This document shows positions 52,971 through 60,911 of a stretch of DNA of 64,000 nucleotides, piece after piece. Under the pieces are notes generated by a model. That model was given only the letters and a program-made list of their open reading frames with translations. It did not search any database and had not been told where the DNA came from. Origin of the DNA: Pedobacter jeongneungensis (GTDB taxonomy: Bacteria > Bacteroidota > Bacteroidia > Sphingobacteriales > Sphingobacteriaceae); contig NZ_AYMG01000008.1 in NCBI RefSeq assembly GCF_000633455.1, positions 124,001-188,000 of the forward strand, written 5' to 3'. The position numbers and the translations under genes were made by a program. Position 1 is the first letter of the stretch, and every line of letters begins with the position of its first letter.

Positions 52971-54671
52971 ATGGCTACTTTCAATTGGACAGATCAAGCG
53001 GGATTGGTAAGAAAATATCCGTTTAATGATGATATTAGGCTAAGTAATTTTAGTACAATAAATCAGGGAACAGCCGTTTCCGGTTTTGCCTTTACAAGTC
53101 TTTCGGGTAATGATGAACTAGGGGATGGAAGTCCGAAGCGCCCGTGGAAAAGCATTTCGGGAACTCCAAATATCGCCCATGGATCATGGCTTTGCATTCT
53201 GTCATCAGGAACTTACAGAGGTATGATTGCACGACCATCTCATTACTCCTATTACGCTGATGGTGATGTGACGGTAGACAATTCAATAATCGGTGAGGAT
53301 AATGTTACCGTGCGGATTTTTGGACTGAAATTTATAAACAGTTATAACAACTTTGTTTTAGACCAATGTAGGTTTTGTACGTTGGAAATGAAAAACGGCC
53401 AGCTAAATGATTCTAGCTTTTCGAACAATATAGTTTCGTCAACTTCAACAATCAGGGTTAACGGATCAAGCTCCAGACGTGTAAATACTACAGGTCAAAA
53501 CACTTTCGTTTCCTGCTCAAAAATACAAGTGTACAGTGATCCTGAGAATATATGGAACTCCGCTTATTTTTCAATCTTCTCAAACTGCCACATCGATTTT
53601 ACTTACGGTGAAATTCCTGACGTTGATTATTCACTTTTTCACAACTGTACTTTTTCGGTCTCCGGTGGTGAGCCTGTGGCAATTGAAAGCCTTACCGATT
53701 TTTTGGAATGGGCGCAGTCTGTAAACCCAAAAATAAACCGTGCTGGATGGACACACTGCATGTTTGCTAATCCAAAATTCAATAACCCTGGAATCGGTGA
53801 TTATAGCCTGGCATTTGACAGTCCGGCTAAAAACCTTTCGTATTTTGGAACTTATATCGGGGCAGTTTCGATAGGTCAATCTTTAAAAGCTTCAACTTTG
53901 GAAAGTGAAAGCGGTTTCGACGCGGATACTAACGTCAACCTGACCATAAATGAAAACAGTATCGAACTGACCAATAAGACACAGGATGCGGTTATCGAAA
54001 CAAAGGTAATACCTAACCTAAATCAAAGGGAGCTGTTGCAGGCACCTTTGTACGGCTTTAACGCGGACAGGAACGGGCAGTATATTGACAGTATCGCCGA
54101 CCTTGCAACAACTACCGTTGCCGCCGGCATCAACCTAAGCCCGGTAACACCTTACCAGGTAGAAAATGCCGCCATTGTTTATAACGGCAGCACCATTCAG
54201 CCAGGGGAAAAATTTACTACAACAGGGGTAACAAGTTTTACAACTGAATCGGACGGGGTTTGCAGGGAAATACTCGAAGCGCCGCAAAGGCATACGATTA
54301 TGGCGCGGTTCAGTAACGGCGGGAACCAAAAAAATGCTGGGAATCCACTGACTGCCGGTTACTGGTATTACGTTAACGGAACAATAACCTATAACGGTGT
54401 AGAACACACAAATAAAACGTTCAAGGCGGTTAACACAGATAGTTTTACCGGAACCGGTACCCTTATTGAAGCAATGACCGATCAGAGTTACCAGCACTAT
54501 GAACCGCATGTTAAGTTCAGTTCCAACAACGTTGGAGATACAAGGCTGGGCGAAATCATTCGCGGTAATGGTGACCCCGACTATGTTCGTGGTGAAGGAA
54601 AAGAATTTCCGATAAACGCAAAATTTATACAGGTAAAATACATGATCCGTGTAAACAACTTAAGGCCATAA
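52971..54671 (+). CDS. Beta-helix-like spike/host-recognition protein
   Basis: The 566-residue protein has a start of the kind seen in Bacteroidota phage fibre proteins (TFNWTDQAGLVRKYPFNDD). A central region of repeated short strands (about 40-300: GDGSPKRPWKSISG, NFVLDQCRFCTLEMKNGQLN, FSNCHIDFTYGEI) fits a right-handed beta helix of the pectate-lyase/tailspike type. The C-terminal half (about 310-566) is beta-rich and Thr/Asn-rich. No signal peptide. Binding or cleaving a surface glycan is likely but inferred. Confidence 0.62.
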   Translation: MATFNWTDQAGLVRKYPFNDDIRLSNFSTINQGTAVSGFAFTSLSGNDELGDGSPKRPWKSISGTPNIAHGSWLCILSSGTYRGMIARPSHYSYYADGDVTVDNSIIGEDNVTVRIFGLKFINSYNNFVLDQCRFCTLEMKNGQLNDSSFSNNIVSSTSTIRVNGSSSRRVNTTGQNTFVSCSKIQVYSDPENIWNSAYFSIFSNCHIDFTYGEIPDVDYSLFHNCTFSVSGGEPVAIESLTDFLEWAQSVNPKINRAGWTHCMFANPKFNNPGIGDYSLAFDSPAKNLSYFGTYIGAVSIGQSLKASTLESESGFDADTNVNLTINENSIELTNKTQDAVIETKVIPNLNQRELLQAPLYGFNADRNGQYIDSIADLATTTVAAGINLSPVTPYQVENAAIVYNGSTIQPGEKFTTTGVTSFTTESDGVCREILEAPQRHTIMARFSNGGNQKNAGNPLTAGYWYYVNGTITYNGVEHTNKTFKAVNTDSFTGTGTLIEAMTDQSYQHYEPHVKFSSNNVGDTRLGEIIRGNGDPDYVRGEGKEFPINAKFIQVKYMIRVNNLRP

Positions 54672-54672
54672 A

Positions 54673-54900
54673 ATGGAAGAGGTAACACAGTTTTTCGGTG
54701 CTGCCCTGATCTTTGAACAGGACTACTTAGAAAGGTCGTTCCCGATGGAAACTACGAAAATAGAGGGCATGGCACTAATTTATGAGCTTAATGATGCCGA
54801 AAAGATCGTTCAGGAAACCACGCAGATTAACGGTATGAGCATCACCTTTAAAGATTTCCCGTTGTATGCTTTCCAGTGGACAGAAACAAGATTTTTATAA
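54673..54900 (+). CDS. Small protein with three internal repeats
   Basis: The 75-residue protein shows three similar blocks: FFGAALIFEQDYLER, IEGMALIYELNDAEK and INGMSITFKDFPLY, each about 25 residues apart. That suggests a small trimeric or beta-prism-like fold. It follows the beta-helix gene by 1 bp and may be a fibre chaperone or cap. No family recognised. Confidence 0.5.
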   Translation: MEEVTQFFGAALIFEQDYLERSFPMETTKIEGMALIYELNDAEKIVQETTQINGMSITFKDFPLYAFQWTETRFL

Positions 54901-54917
54901 ACCAAACAAACTAAACA

Positions 54918-55175
54918 ATGAAAAATGACAACTTATCAATCGGTAACCTGGTTGATCGCGCCACTTCCAAAACACCAAGCTTTTGGAAAAGGTTCCAAAA
55001 ATACGCTGCAATAGCCGGTGTAATCGCAGGAACGGTTTTAACGGGCGGCTTTGCTGTACCGGCAGCTGTTACCACAATTGCAACAATCGTTGCGTCAATG
55101 TCCGGTGCCGCAATCACCATTGCTCAGTTAACAAAGGAGGATGCAGCCGATGACAGCGCCGAACCAGCAAAATAA
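54918..55175 (+). CDS. Holin-like small membrane protein
   Basis: The 85-residue protein has a polar start (SKTPSFWKRFQKYA) and two hydrophobic segments (IAGVIAGTVLTGGFAVPAAV and TTIATIVASMSGAAITIA), with an acidic tail. This size and layout fit class II holins of Bacteroidota phages. It carries the A-rich leader TAAACCAAACAAACTAAACA and overlaps the next gene. Confidence 0.58.
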   Translation: MKNDNLSIGNLVDRATSKTPSFWKRFQKYAAIAGVIAGTVLTGGFAVPAAVTTIATIVASMSGAAITIAQLTKEDAADDSAEPAK

Positions 55176-55422
55176 GCTTATCGCCTTTTTACCTTACCTG
55201 CTTTCAATCATCACGTATTTTGGCGGTTCTTACATCAATTCATTGAACTATACCGATAAAGTCGATAACCTGATCACCACGGTAAACACTATGAACCAGA
55301 AGATGGATAGCAAAACTGAAAAGGATAACGCAATCGATAAACGGGTAAGCAAAATCGAATTTTACCTGTTCGAATATAAAAAGCCGGTCGAACAAACCGT
55401 TACTGTAACACAGCAAAACTGA
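55150..55422 (+). CDS. Small membrane protein with coiled coil (lysis accessory candidate)
   Basis: The 90-residue protein has an N-terminal span (LIAFLPYLLSIITYFGGSYI) and a coiled coil (VDNLITTVNTMNQKMDSKTE). I selected the ATG at 55150, because AGGAGG at 55135-55140 lies 9 nt upstream, a rare clear Shine-Dalgarno site here; ATG 55141 would be too close. It may be a spanin- or holin-partner. A terminator follows at 55426. Confidence 0.58.
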   Translation: MTAPNQQNKLIAFLPYLLSIITYFGGSYINSLNYTDKVDNLITTVNTMNQKMDSKTEKDNAIDKRVSKIEFYLFEYKKPVEQTVTVTQQN

Positions 55423-55425
55423 TCG

Positions 55426-55452
55426 AAAGCCACCACATTAGGTGGCTTTTTT
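55426..55452. terminator. Terminator of the late operon
   Basis: AAAGCCACC and GGTGGCTTT form a 9 bp stem with a T6 run, between the convergent late operon and integrase gene. Confidence 0.88.
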
Positions 55453-55502
55453 GCTGAAGTATAGTTATAAATAACGAGTATGGCCAACAAAGATGGAAAT
55501 AA

Positions 55503-56753
55503 CTATGGTTGATCGGAATTATCTCGAGAACCGTCATTAAGAACGATGTCGGATCCAAAGGTAGGAAGTGTAAATCTATTGAAATTTTGCATATCCCGAC
55601 GTTTCATTTCAGAACTCTTTTTTTGATAGATCATCGTAGTTTCGAGTTTAGAATGTTTGAAAATATCCTTACTCAAAACTGTTATATCACCACCATAATA
55701 AACGTAGAACGTTCCAAAAGTATCCCTGGCCGAATGGAAAGTAATGTGTTTATTTATTCCGGCCATTGACATTAAAACTTTTAATGTTTTATTTGCGGTT
55801 TGCTCAACTACAGGCTTAAAAATAAGCCCTTTTCTACCTTCAACAATTTTTTTTCCTATATCAGGCAAATCGACTTTTAGACTTACCCCGCTATCTTCAC
55901 CTTTAACCGTATCCAACCTTAACACACCAAACTTAATGTGTTTGCTGTGCAGTATTTGGAGTTCAGAAAATCTATAACCGCCCGAAGTTGCCGCGAAAAC
56001 ATACATTTCCAAAATGTTAAGTTGGGTTTCAGTCAAAAGGTCTTTTTCTTTAAAAAGGCTAATTAACTGGATTAACTCACTTGGTTCTAAACATTCCCTT
56101 TCCCCCTCTTTATAGGAGTTCTTGATTTTAATGCCAATGTAAGGGCTTTCGGGAATCAATCCCTCGTTTACGGCTAGAGTGAAAAATTTTCTAAAAGTTT
56201 TATGCGTGCCAATTACTGTGTTAAATGCATAACTGGATCGTAAGTAGTTGTCAAATTTGAGAATAAGCCCGCTATTTATATCAGAAATAGCCAATGAACC
56301 AGGGTAAAAGCTTTTAAATCTTGCGAATTTCGTTGTATATGTAGTTCTCGAAGGCAATTTTATTTCTCCATCGCTCAACATTTTATCCGCTCTGTTCGCG
56401 AGCCAATCATGCATGTTATCCCGGCTTGCATAGTTTGTAAATTCCCATCTAAACTGTTTGTGTGTAATTAATCTATCAGTGAGCCTGTAGCGCATTAAAA
56501 TATCATTGGCACGGCTTTTCTCCTTTGCAATGGCGAAGTTCATGTCACGTAATTTGTCGGCGTTCAAATCAGAATATTTAAAAGTTTCACTAACTAAATC
56601 AAATTCGTCTTTAAACCAATAAATTTCGATTGGTAACATTCTCGGATCACCGTCAATTACTATCTGTAAACCAAATGCATGTTTCCCAGTCTTTTTTTGA
56701 ATGGTTGGATAAGGTCTGATTTGATAGCTAATTTTTTGAATAACAGATTTCAT
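55503..56753 (-). CDS. Tyrosine recombinase (phage integrase)
   Basis: The 416-residue protein has an arm/SAM-like N-terminal region (about 1-190: RPYPTIQKKTGKHAFGLQIV, FARFKSFYPGSLAISDINSG) and a catalytic domain. Catalytic marks are SGGYRFSELQIL (first Arg), HSARDTFGTFYVY (His-x2-Arg) and HSKLETTMIYQKK (His and nucleophile Tyr). It would integrate and excise the element at tRNA-Met. The start ATG is at 56753 (MKSVIQK); the frame is open to 56849, but that part overlaps the tRNA terminator region. Confidence 0.93.
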   Translation of the reverse strand: MKSVIQKISYQIRPYPTIQKKTGKHAFGLQIVIDGDPRMLPIEIYWFKDEFDLVSETFKYSDLNADKLRDMNFAIAKEKSRANDILMRYRLTDRLITHKQFRWEFTNYASRDNMHDWLANRADKMLSDGEIKLPSRTTYTTKFARFKSFYPGSLAISDINSGLILKFDNYLRSSYAFNTVIGTHKTFRKFFTLAVNEGLIPESPYIGIKIKNSYKEGERECLEPSELIQLISLFKEKDLLTETQLNILEMYVFAATSGGYRFSELQILHSKHIKFGVLRLDTVKGEDSGVSLKVDLPDIGKKIVEGRKGLIFKPVVEQTANKTLKVLMSMAGINKHITFHSARDTFGTFYVYYGGDITVLSKDIFKHSKLETTMIYQKKSSEMKRRDMQNFNRFTLPTFGSDIVLNDGSRDNSDQP

Positions 56754-56825
56754 AGCCTTAAAAGTTTGCAGTAAACTATCAGGAATTGAACTTCTGATGA
56801 AAATTAACAGTGATTTTGCAGTAAG

Positions 56826-56859
56826 AAAACCGCCTTTAAAGCCATTCAAAGGCGGTTTT
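56826..56859 (-). terminator. tRNA-Met terminator supplied by the element
   Basis: AAAACCGCCTTT and AAAGGCGGTTTT form a perfect 12 bp stem just past the tRNA 3' end in minus orientation. Confidence 0.85.
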
Positions 56860-56870
56860 ACTTAAAAATT

Positions 56871-56887
56871 GTGGGCCCACCTGGGCT
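56871..56887. other. attR core, 17 bp
   Basis: This sequence is identical to 33535-33551 and forms the 3' end of tRNA-Met (acceptor and part of the T-arm). Confidence 0.85.
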
Positions 56888-56945
56888 CGAACCAGGGACC
56901 AAAAGATTATGAGTCTTCTACTCTAACCAGCTGAGCTATAGGCCC
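56872..56945 (-). tRNA. tRNA-Met (anticodon CAT)
   Basis: The minus strand folds into a cloverleaf: acceptor GGGCCTA/TGGGCCC, D-arm GCTCAGCTGGTTAGAGT, anticodon loop CTCATAA within GACTCATAATC, and T-arm CCTGG-TTCGAGC-CCAGG. No CCA is encoded. The 3' end coincides with the right att core, so the element used this gene as its integration site and restored its 3' end. Elongator Met is more likely than initiator, given the A-U closing acceptor pairs. Confidence 0.93.
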
Positions 56946-57173
56946 GGAAAAAAGGATAATCCTTTTTTGCGAGTGCAATGTTACAAATTTGGATTGAATT
57001 TTCGAAAATGTTTTTGGGAATTTTTCATAAAAAGGCATGATATAAACTCATTTTCAACCGCTTAATCTTATTTTTTATTTTCAACAAGTTTCGCCCCTCC
57101 GCTCAAAATGTGGATAAAAGGGCTGTTAATCTCCCCTAAAATGAGTTTTGAATAGGTTAATTTTGTAATTGAT

Positions 57174-59267
57174 ATGAATACGCCTGACCCGGATAACCAA
57201 CTTCTTTTAGATTTTTTAGCAACAACCAATCAGCCCGTTTTTTTAACCGGTAAAGCTGGAACAGGTAAAACCACCCTCCTTCGCAAGATCAGGGATACCA
57301 CCAAAAAGAATTTTGCCATTGTTGCACCTACCGCTGTTGCAGCCATAAATGCAGGTGGCGTAACACTTCATTCTTTTTTTCAGATTCCTTTTGGCCCATT
57401 GGTTCCGGTGGTGGATGAAAATGCAGATAATAATTTTAAATATTCAGACGAAAAAACAAGGTTATTGCGCTGTCTTGATCTCTTAATTATTGATGAGATT
57501 AGTATGGTTAGGGTTGATATTATTGATTTTATCGACCGCACGCTAAAACGGGTTAAAGGATCGAACCGTCCATTTGGAGGCGTGCAGGTTTTAATGATTG
57601 GCGATCTTTATCAGCTCTCTCCTATTTTTCACGATGCCTGGCATATTTTAGGTGCTTATTACTCCAGTCCATACTTTTTTGACAGTTTAATTTTCCGCAC
57701 CACGCCAATGGTTACTTTTACCCTGGATAAAGTATACCGCCAGTCGGACCCTATATTTCTCGATATCCTGAATGGCATGCGCGAAAACACACTCGATGCT
57801 GGCTTACTGGAGAAACTGAATGAGCGTTATGATCCATCATTAGATCAGGAATGGAAAGATGATTACATTACTTTAACCACCCATAATCAATTGGTTAACG
57901 AAATTAATCAAGGTTGTTTAGAAAAGTTGGAAGGTGAGATTTTTGATTTCAATGCAGAAATAAATGGCGATTTTCCCAAAGATGCCTATCCTACAGACGA
58001 AAAACTACAGTTAAAGCTGGGTGCTCAGGTTATTTTTATCAAAAATGATTCTTCAGGAAAGCGGCAGTATTACAATGGAAAAGCGGCAAAAATAACGGCA
58101 ATCAATCAGGATTCGATAAAAGTTAGTTTTTCTAATGATGGTAAAGAGATCGAAGTAGAAAAAGAAATCTGGCAAAATGTGAAATACAGCCTGAGTGATG
58201 AAGAAAATAAAATAAACGAAACCAGCACGGGTTCTTTTTCTCAATATCCTTTTAAACTCGCCTGGGCCATTACCGTACATAAAAGTCAGGGTTTAACCTT
58301 TGATCACGCCATTGTTGATGTAAGTACCGCATTTACCCATGGACAGGCCTACGTGGCCTTAAGCCGCTGCAGAAGTTTAGAAGGATTGATCCTAAAATCT
58401 CCAGTAGCCTCCGAAAATATCATCACCGATGCCAAGGTCATCAGTTTTACCAAAACCAGCAATCAGGATCAACCTACCGCTGCCCTGTTAGAACGTTATA
58501 GTCAGCAATATGCCTGGGGCCTGATCCACGAATTATTGGATTTTTCGCTTGTGGCAAAAGACTGGGAAAAACTGGGACGGTCTAAACTAATCGATAAAGA
58601 TGAAAAAAATGCTTTTTTATCCATCTACGAGCAAGGAAATCAGATTCTTCAACATGAAATTTTCAAAGTAGCCAGAAATTTTATAACAAAGGAATTTTCA
58701 AAAATAAGCACGACAGAAAATCCAGCTCATGAAACGGCTTTTATGGAGCGTTTGCAAAAGGCTTCTGATTATTTCATTCCAAAACTGGAGCAACTCATTT
58801 CCCTAATGGCAAGGATTGTGGCGATCAATTTTTATAATGATACCCATTCTGACAAACTGCTTACGGTATTAAACGAAGTTAAAGATGCGCTTCAAATCAA
58901 ACTTGCTTTATTTAAAATCTCGTGGAGCCCGTTTTCAATAAAAGATTATATCAATACCTTACACGCTGCAGGCAATAAACAGCCAGAGAAAAAGCCCGTT
59001 AAATCGAGCATTAAACCAAAAGAAATTTCCAATCCACAGGTTTATAAAAACCTTGTCGAATGGCGCAAAACCATTGCCATCCAAAGAGGGACGCAGGATT
59101 ATGCGGTACTTTCTGATCTGGCCTTACTTTCAATCGCCGAAAGAATGCCACGGACAACCGATCAACTGGCAGCGCTTAAAAGCGTAGGGGTTGGTAATGC
59201 CAAAGAACTTGGTCAGCAGATTACACGGATTGTAAACGCCCATTTAGGTACAAGTGAGTTATTTTAA
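57174..59267 (+). CDS. PIF1/RecD-like SF1 helicase with C-terminal HRDC-like domain
   Basis: The 697-residue protein has Walker A GKAGTGKTTL (near residue 26), Walker B LLIIDEISMVR, and a late motif VHKSQGLTFDHAIVDVS with YVALSRCRSLEGL, typical of PIF1/UvrD_C_2 helicases. The last ~80 residues (VYKNLVEWRKTIAIQRGTQD, LLSIAERMPRT, LGQQITRIVNAHL) match an HRDC domain, which binds DNA. It likely unwinds DNA in repair or replication restart. It lies just outside the element and is a chromosomal gene. Confidence 0.88.
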   Translation: MNTPDPDNQLLLDFLATTNQPVFLTGKAGTGKTTLLRKIRDTTKKNFAIVAPTAVAAINAGGVTLHSFFQIPFGPLVPVVDENADNNFKYSDEKTRLLRCLDLLIIDEISMVRVDIIDFIDRTLKRVKGSNRPFGGVQVLMIGDLYQLSPIFHDAWHILGAYYSSPYFFDSLIFRTTPMVTFTLDKVYRQSDPIFLDILNGMRENTLDAGLLEKLNERYDPSLDQEWKDDYITLTTHNQLVNEINQGCLEKLEGEIFDFNAEINGDFPKDAYPTDEKLQLKLGAQVIFIKNDSSGKRQYYNGKAAKITAINQDSIKVSFSNDGKEIEVEKEIWQNVKYSLSDEENKINETSTGSFSQYPFKLAWAITVHKSQGLTFDHAIVDVSTAFTHGQAYVALSRCRSLEGLILKSPVASENIITDAKVISFTKTSNQDQPTAALLERYSQQYAWGLIHELLDFSLVAKDWEKLGRSKLIDKDEKNAFLSIYEQGNQILQHEIFKVARNFITKEFSKISTTENPAHETAFMERLQKASDYFIPKLEQLISLMARIVAINFYNDTHSDKLLTVLNEVKDALQIKLALFKISWSPFSIKDYINTLHAAGNKQPEKKPVKSSIKPKEISNPQVYKNLVEWRKTIAIQRGTQDYAVLSDLALLSIAERMPRTTDQLAALKSVGVGNAKELGQQITRIVNAHLGTSELF

Positions 59268-59346
59268 AAAAATTTAGTTCAGTACACCTTTTTTTAATAC
59301 TTTCGCAGCCCCATTTCAATCGCTACATTTCACAATACATCAAGCC

Positions 59347-60615
59347 ATGAGTAAGTTTTTATACGGAATCGATTTTGGAACAACCAATTCGGCGTTATCC
59401 ATTTATGATGAAGAAAAGAAAGAAATTATAGATACGATTTCAATCCCTTCTTTAATCTATTTCACAGAAGTTAAAAGCATTATTGATGGCGAAAACCACA
59501 TTGTTGGCGAAAAAGCGATAGATGCCTATTTAAATGATGGCATGAAAGGCCGCTTTATTAAATCCATTAAACAGATCCTTTCCAGAACCACTTTCACCGA
59601 AACCCGTATCCACAACAAAAGATATACAGCTTCCGATCTGGTTACGCTGATCCTAAAAGATTTAAAAGAAAAAGCTGATAAAATTATTGGTGAAGACTGC
59701 CAAAAAGCCATTATTGGCCGTCCGGTTTTCTTCGATGATGACAATACCATGAAAGATACCCTGGCACAAACCAGGTTAAAAAAAGCAGCAGAAAGTGCTG
59801 GCTTTTCCGAAGTTCGCTTTCAGTTTGAACCTATCGGAGCAGCTTTCGCTTATGAAAAAACCATCAAAAAGAAAGAACGTGTGCTGGTTGCCGATTTAGG
59901 CGGTGGAACTACAGATTTCACCTACCTTATCCTCGATCCCGATAAGGTTGGCAGCAAGGATAGGAAAAAGGATATGATTGCCTCTGGTGGTATCTATATT
60001 GGTGGAGATAGTTTGGATTCGGCTTTTATGTGGGATAAAGGAACGCCATATTTCGGAAAAAACACCATGTACGAGGCTACACCCGGAAAAGTTTTAAATG
60101 TTCCCAAATCGCTTTTTGCTAATATCTGTACCTGGGATAAAATGAATTTTTTTAATGGCTTAAAAATTCAGAAAGAGATTGAAGAATATTATTATTATTC
60201 TAAAAACGACCCTAAATTTAAAAACCTGATTACCCTGATCGAAAATAATCTGGGTTACTCGCTCTTCAGATCAATTGAAAAAACAAAAATTGAACTTTCA
60301 GATCAACCTGTTTCTACATTTGCCTATAACAATATGGAAATAGAGATTGATGAACACATTTCACTCGAACAATATAACTCGATCATTGAAAAGGATATTA
60401 ATAGAATTGACACTTACCTCGATCAGTTTATGGAAACGTACAAAATTAATCCACAGGACATCGACTGTTTATTTCTAACAGGAGGAACTTCGATGGTTTC
60501 GGCTGTACAAAACCTTTTTAAGAACAAATTCCCGCACATTCCATTAAACTCGGGCGATAACTTTAAAAGTGTAGCAAAAGGATTGGCCTACAGTGGTTAT
60601 CTCTTTGAAAGCTAG
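59347..60615 (+). CDS. Hsp70-like ATPase protein (YegD-type)
   Basis: The 422-residue protein has the Hsp70/actin-fold phosphate motifs GIDFGTTNSALSIYD at the start and VLVADLGGGTTDFTYL in the middle, and an adenosine motif LFLTGGTSMVSAVQNLF near the end. It lacks the substrate-binding C-terminal domain of DnaK, so it is a short Hsp70-like protein. The client or function is unknown. It follows the helicase gene by 79 bp. Confidence 0.87.
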   Translation: MSKFLYGIDFGTTNSALSIYDEEKKEIIDTISIPSLIYFTEVKSIIDGENHIVGEKAIDAYLNDGMKGRFIKSIKQILSRTTFTETRIHNKRYTASDLVTLILKDLKEKADKIIGEDCQKAIIGRPVFFDDDNTMKDTLAQTRLKKAAESAGFSEVRFQFEPIGAAFAYEKTIKKKERVLVADLGGGTTDFTYLILDPDKVGSKDRKKDMIASGGIYIGGDSLDSAFMWDKGTPYFGKNTMYEATPGKVLNVPKSLFANICTWDKMNFFNGLKIQKEIEEYYYYSKNDPKFKNLITLIENNLGYSLFRSIEKTKIELSDQPVSTFAYNNMEIEIDEHISLEQYNSIIEKDINRIDTYLDQFMETYKINPQDIDCLFLTGGTSMVSAVQNLFKNKFPHIPLNSGDNFKSVAKGLAYSGYLFES

Positions 60616-60756
60616 AGCACTTCATTACATTTAGAACGACAAAAAATAGTTTCATCCTGCATACAAGGTACTGTAATTAGTTAATTACATCTTTGTAACA
60701 TAATGAAGATTATTTTCTTATTTATACTAAGATTTTTATAATTTAGCAGATGAAAG

Positions 60757-60900
60757 ATTGGTGCGGCTGATAATAGATACAGTGAGCAAAGCCTTACGCG
60801 TTAGGCGCTAAAAGCAATTAATGTTGTGAGGTCCGGAAAGCCTGTTTTCTGGAAGAGGTGAAATCAAATTGATGGCCATTTCTTTGCCAGACGCACCAAT
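60757..60900 (+). ncRNA. Structured non-coding RNA candidate
   Basis: A perfect closing stem (ATTGGTGCG at 60757-60765 / CGCACCAAT at 60892-60900) encloses about 125 nt with an internal hairpin (TCCGGAAAG / TTTTCTGGA). It is followed by a TTTTCTTTTCTTTT tract. A -7-like TATAATTTAG box lies upstream at about 60737. It has no ORF and is GC-richer than its surroundings. It does not match the SRP, tmRNA or RNase P motifs I know; the class is unknown, 6S-like being one option. Confidence 0.6.
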
Positions 60901-60911
60901 TTTCTTTTCTT

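Larger units (their letters stand above)
33535..56887. mobile_element. Integrated temperate phage-like element in tRNA-Met (about 23.3 kb)
   Basis: A 17 bp direct repeat (GTGGGCCCACCTGGGCT) bounds the element at 33535-33551 and 56871-56887; the right copy is the 3' end of tRNA-Met. A tyrosine integrase lies next to the tRNA. Contents are, in order: beta-barrel gene plus repressor (leftward), early genes with a primase-helicase, two cargo genes, an iteron-rich non-coding region, and a long late operon with ATPase, candidate capsid, lysozymes, spike-like and holin-like genes. I see no terminase, portal or tail genes. The best inference is a tailless, probably membrane-containing temperate phage. 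Confidence 0.85.

Noticed and set aside
60757..60900. Small SRP RNA
   Set aside because: GAGGTCCGGAAAG looks similar, but the conserved GGAAGGAAGCAGC part is missing.
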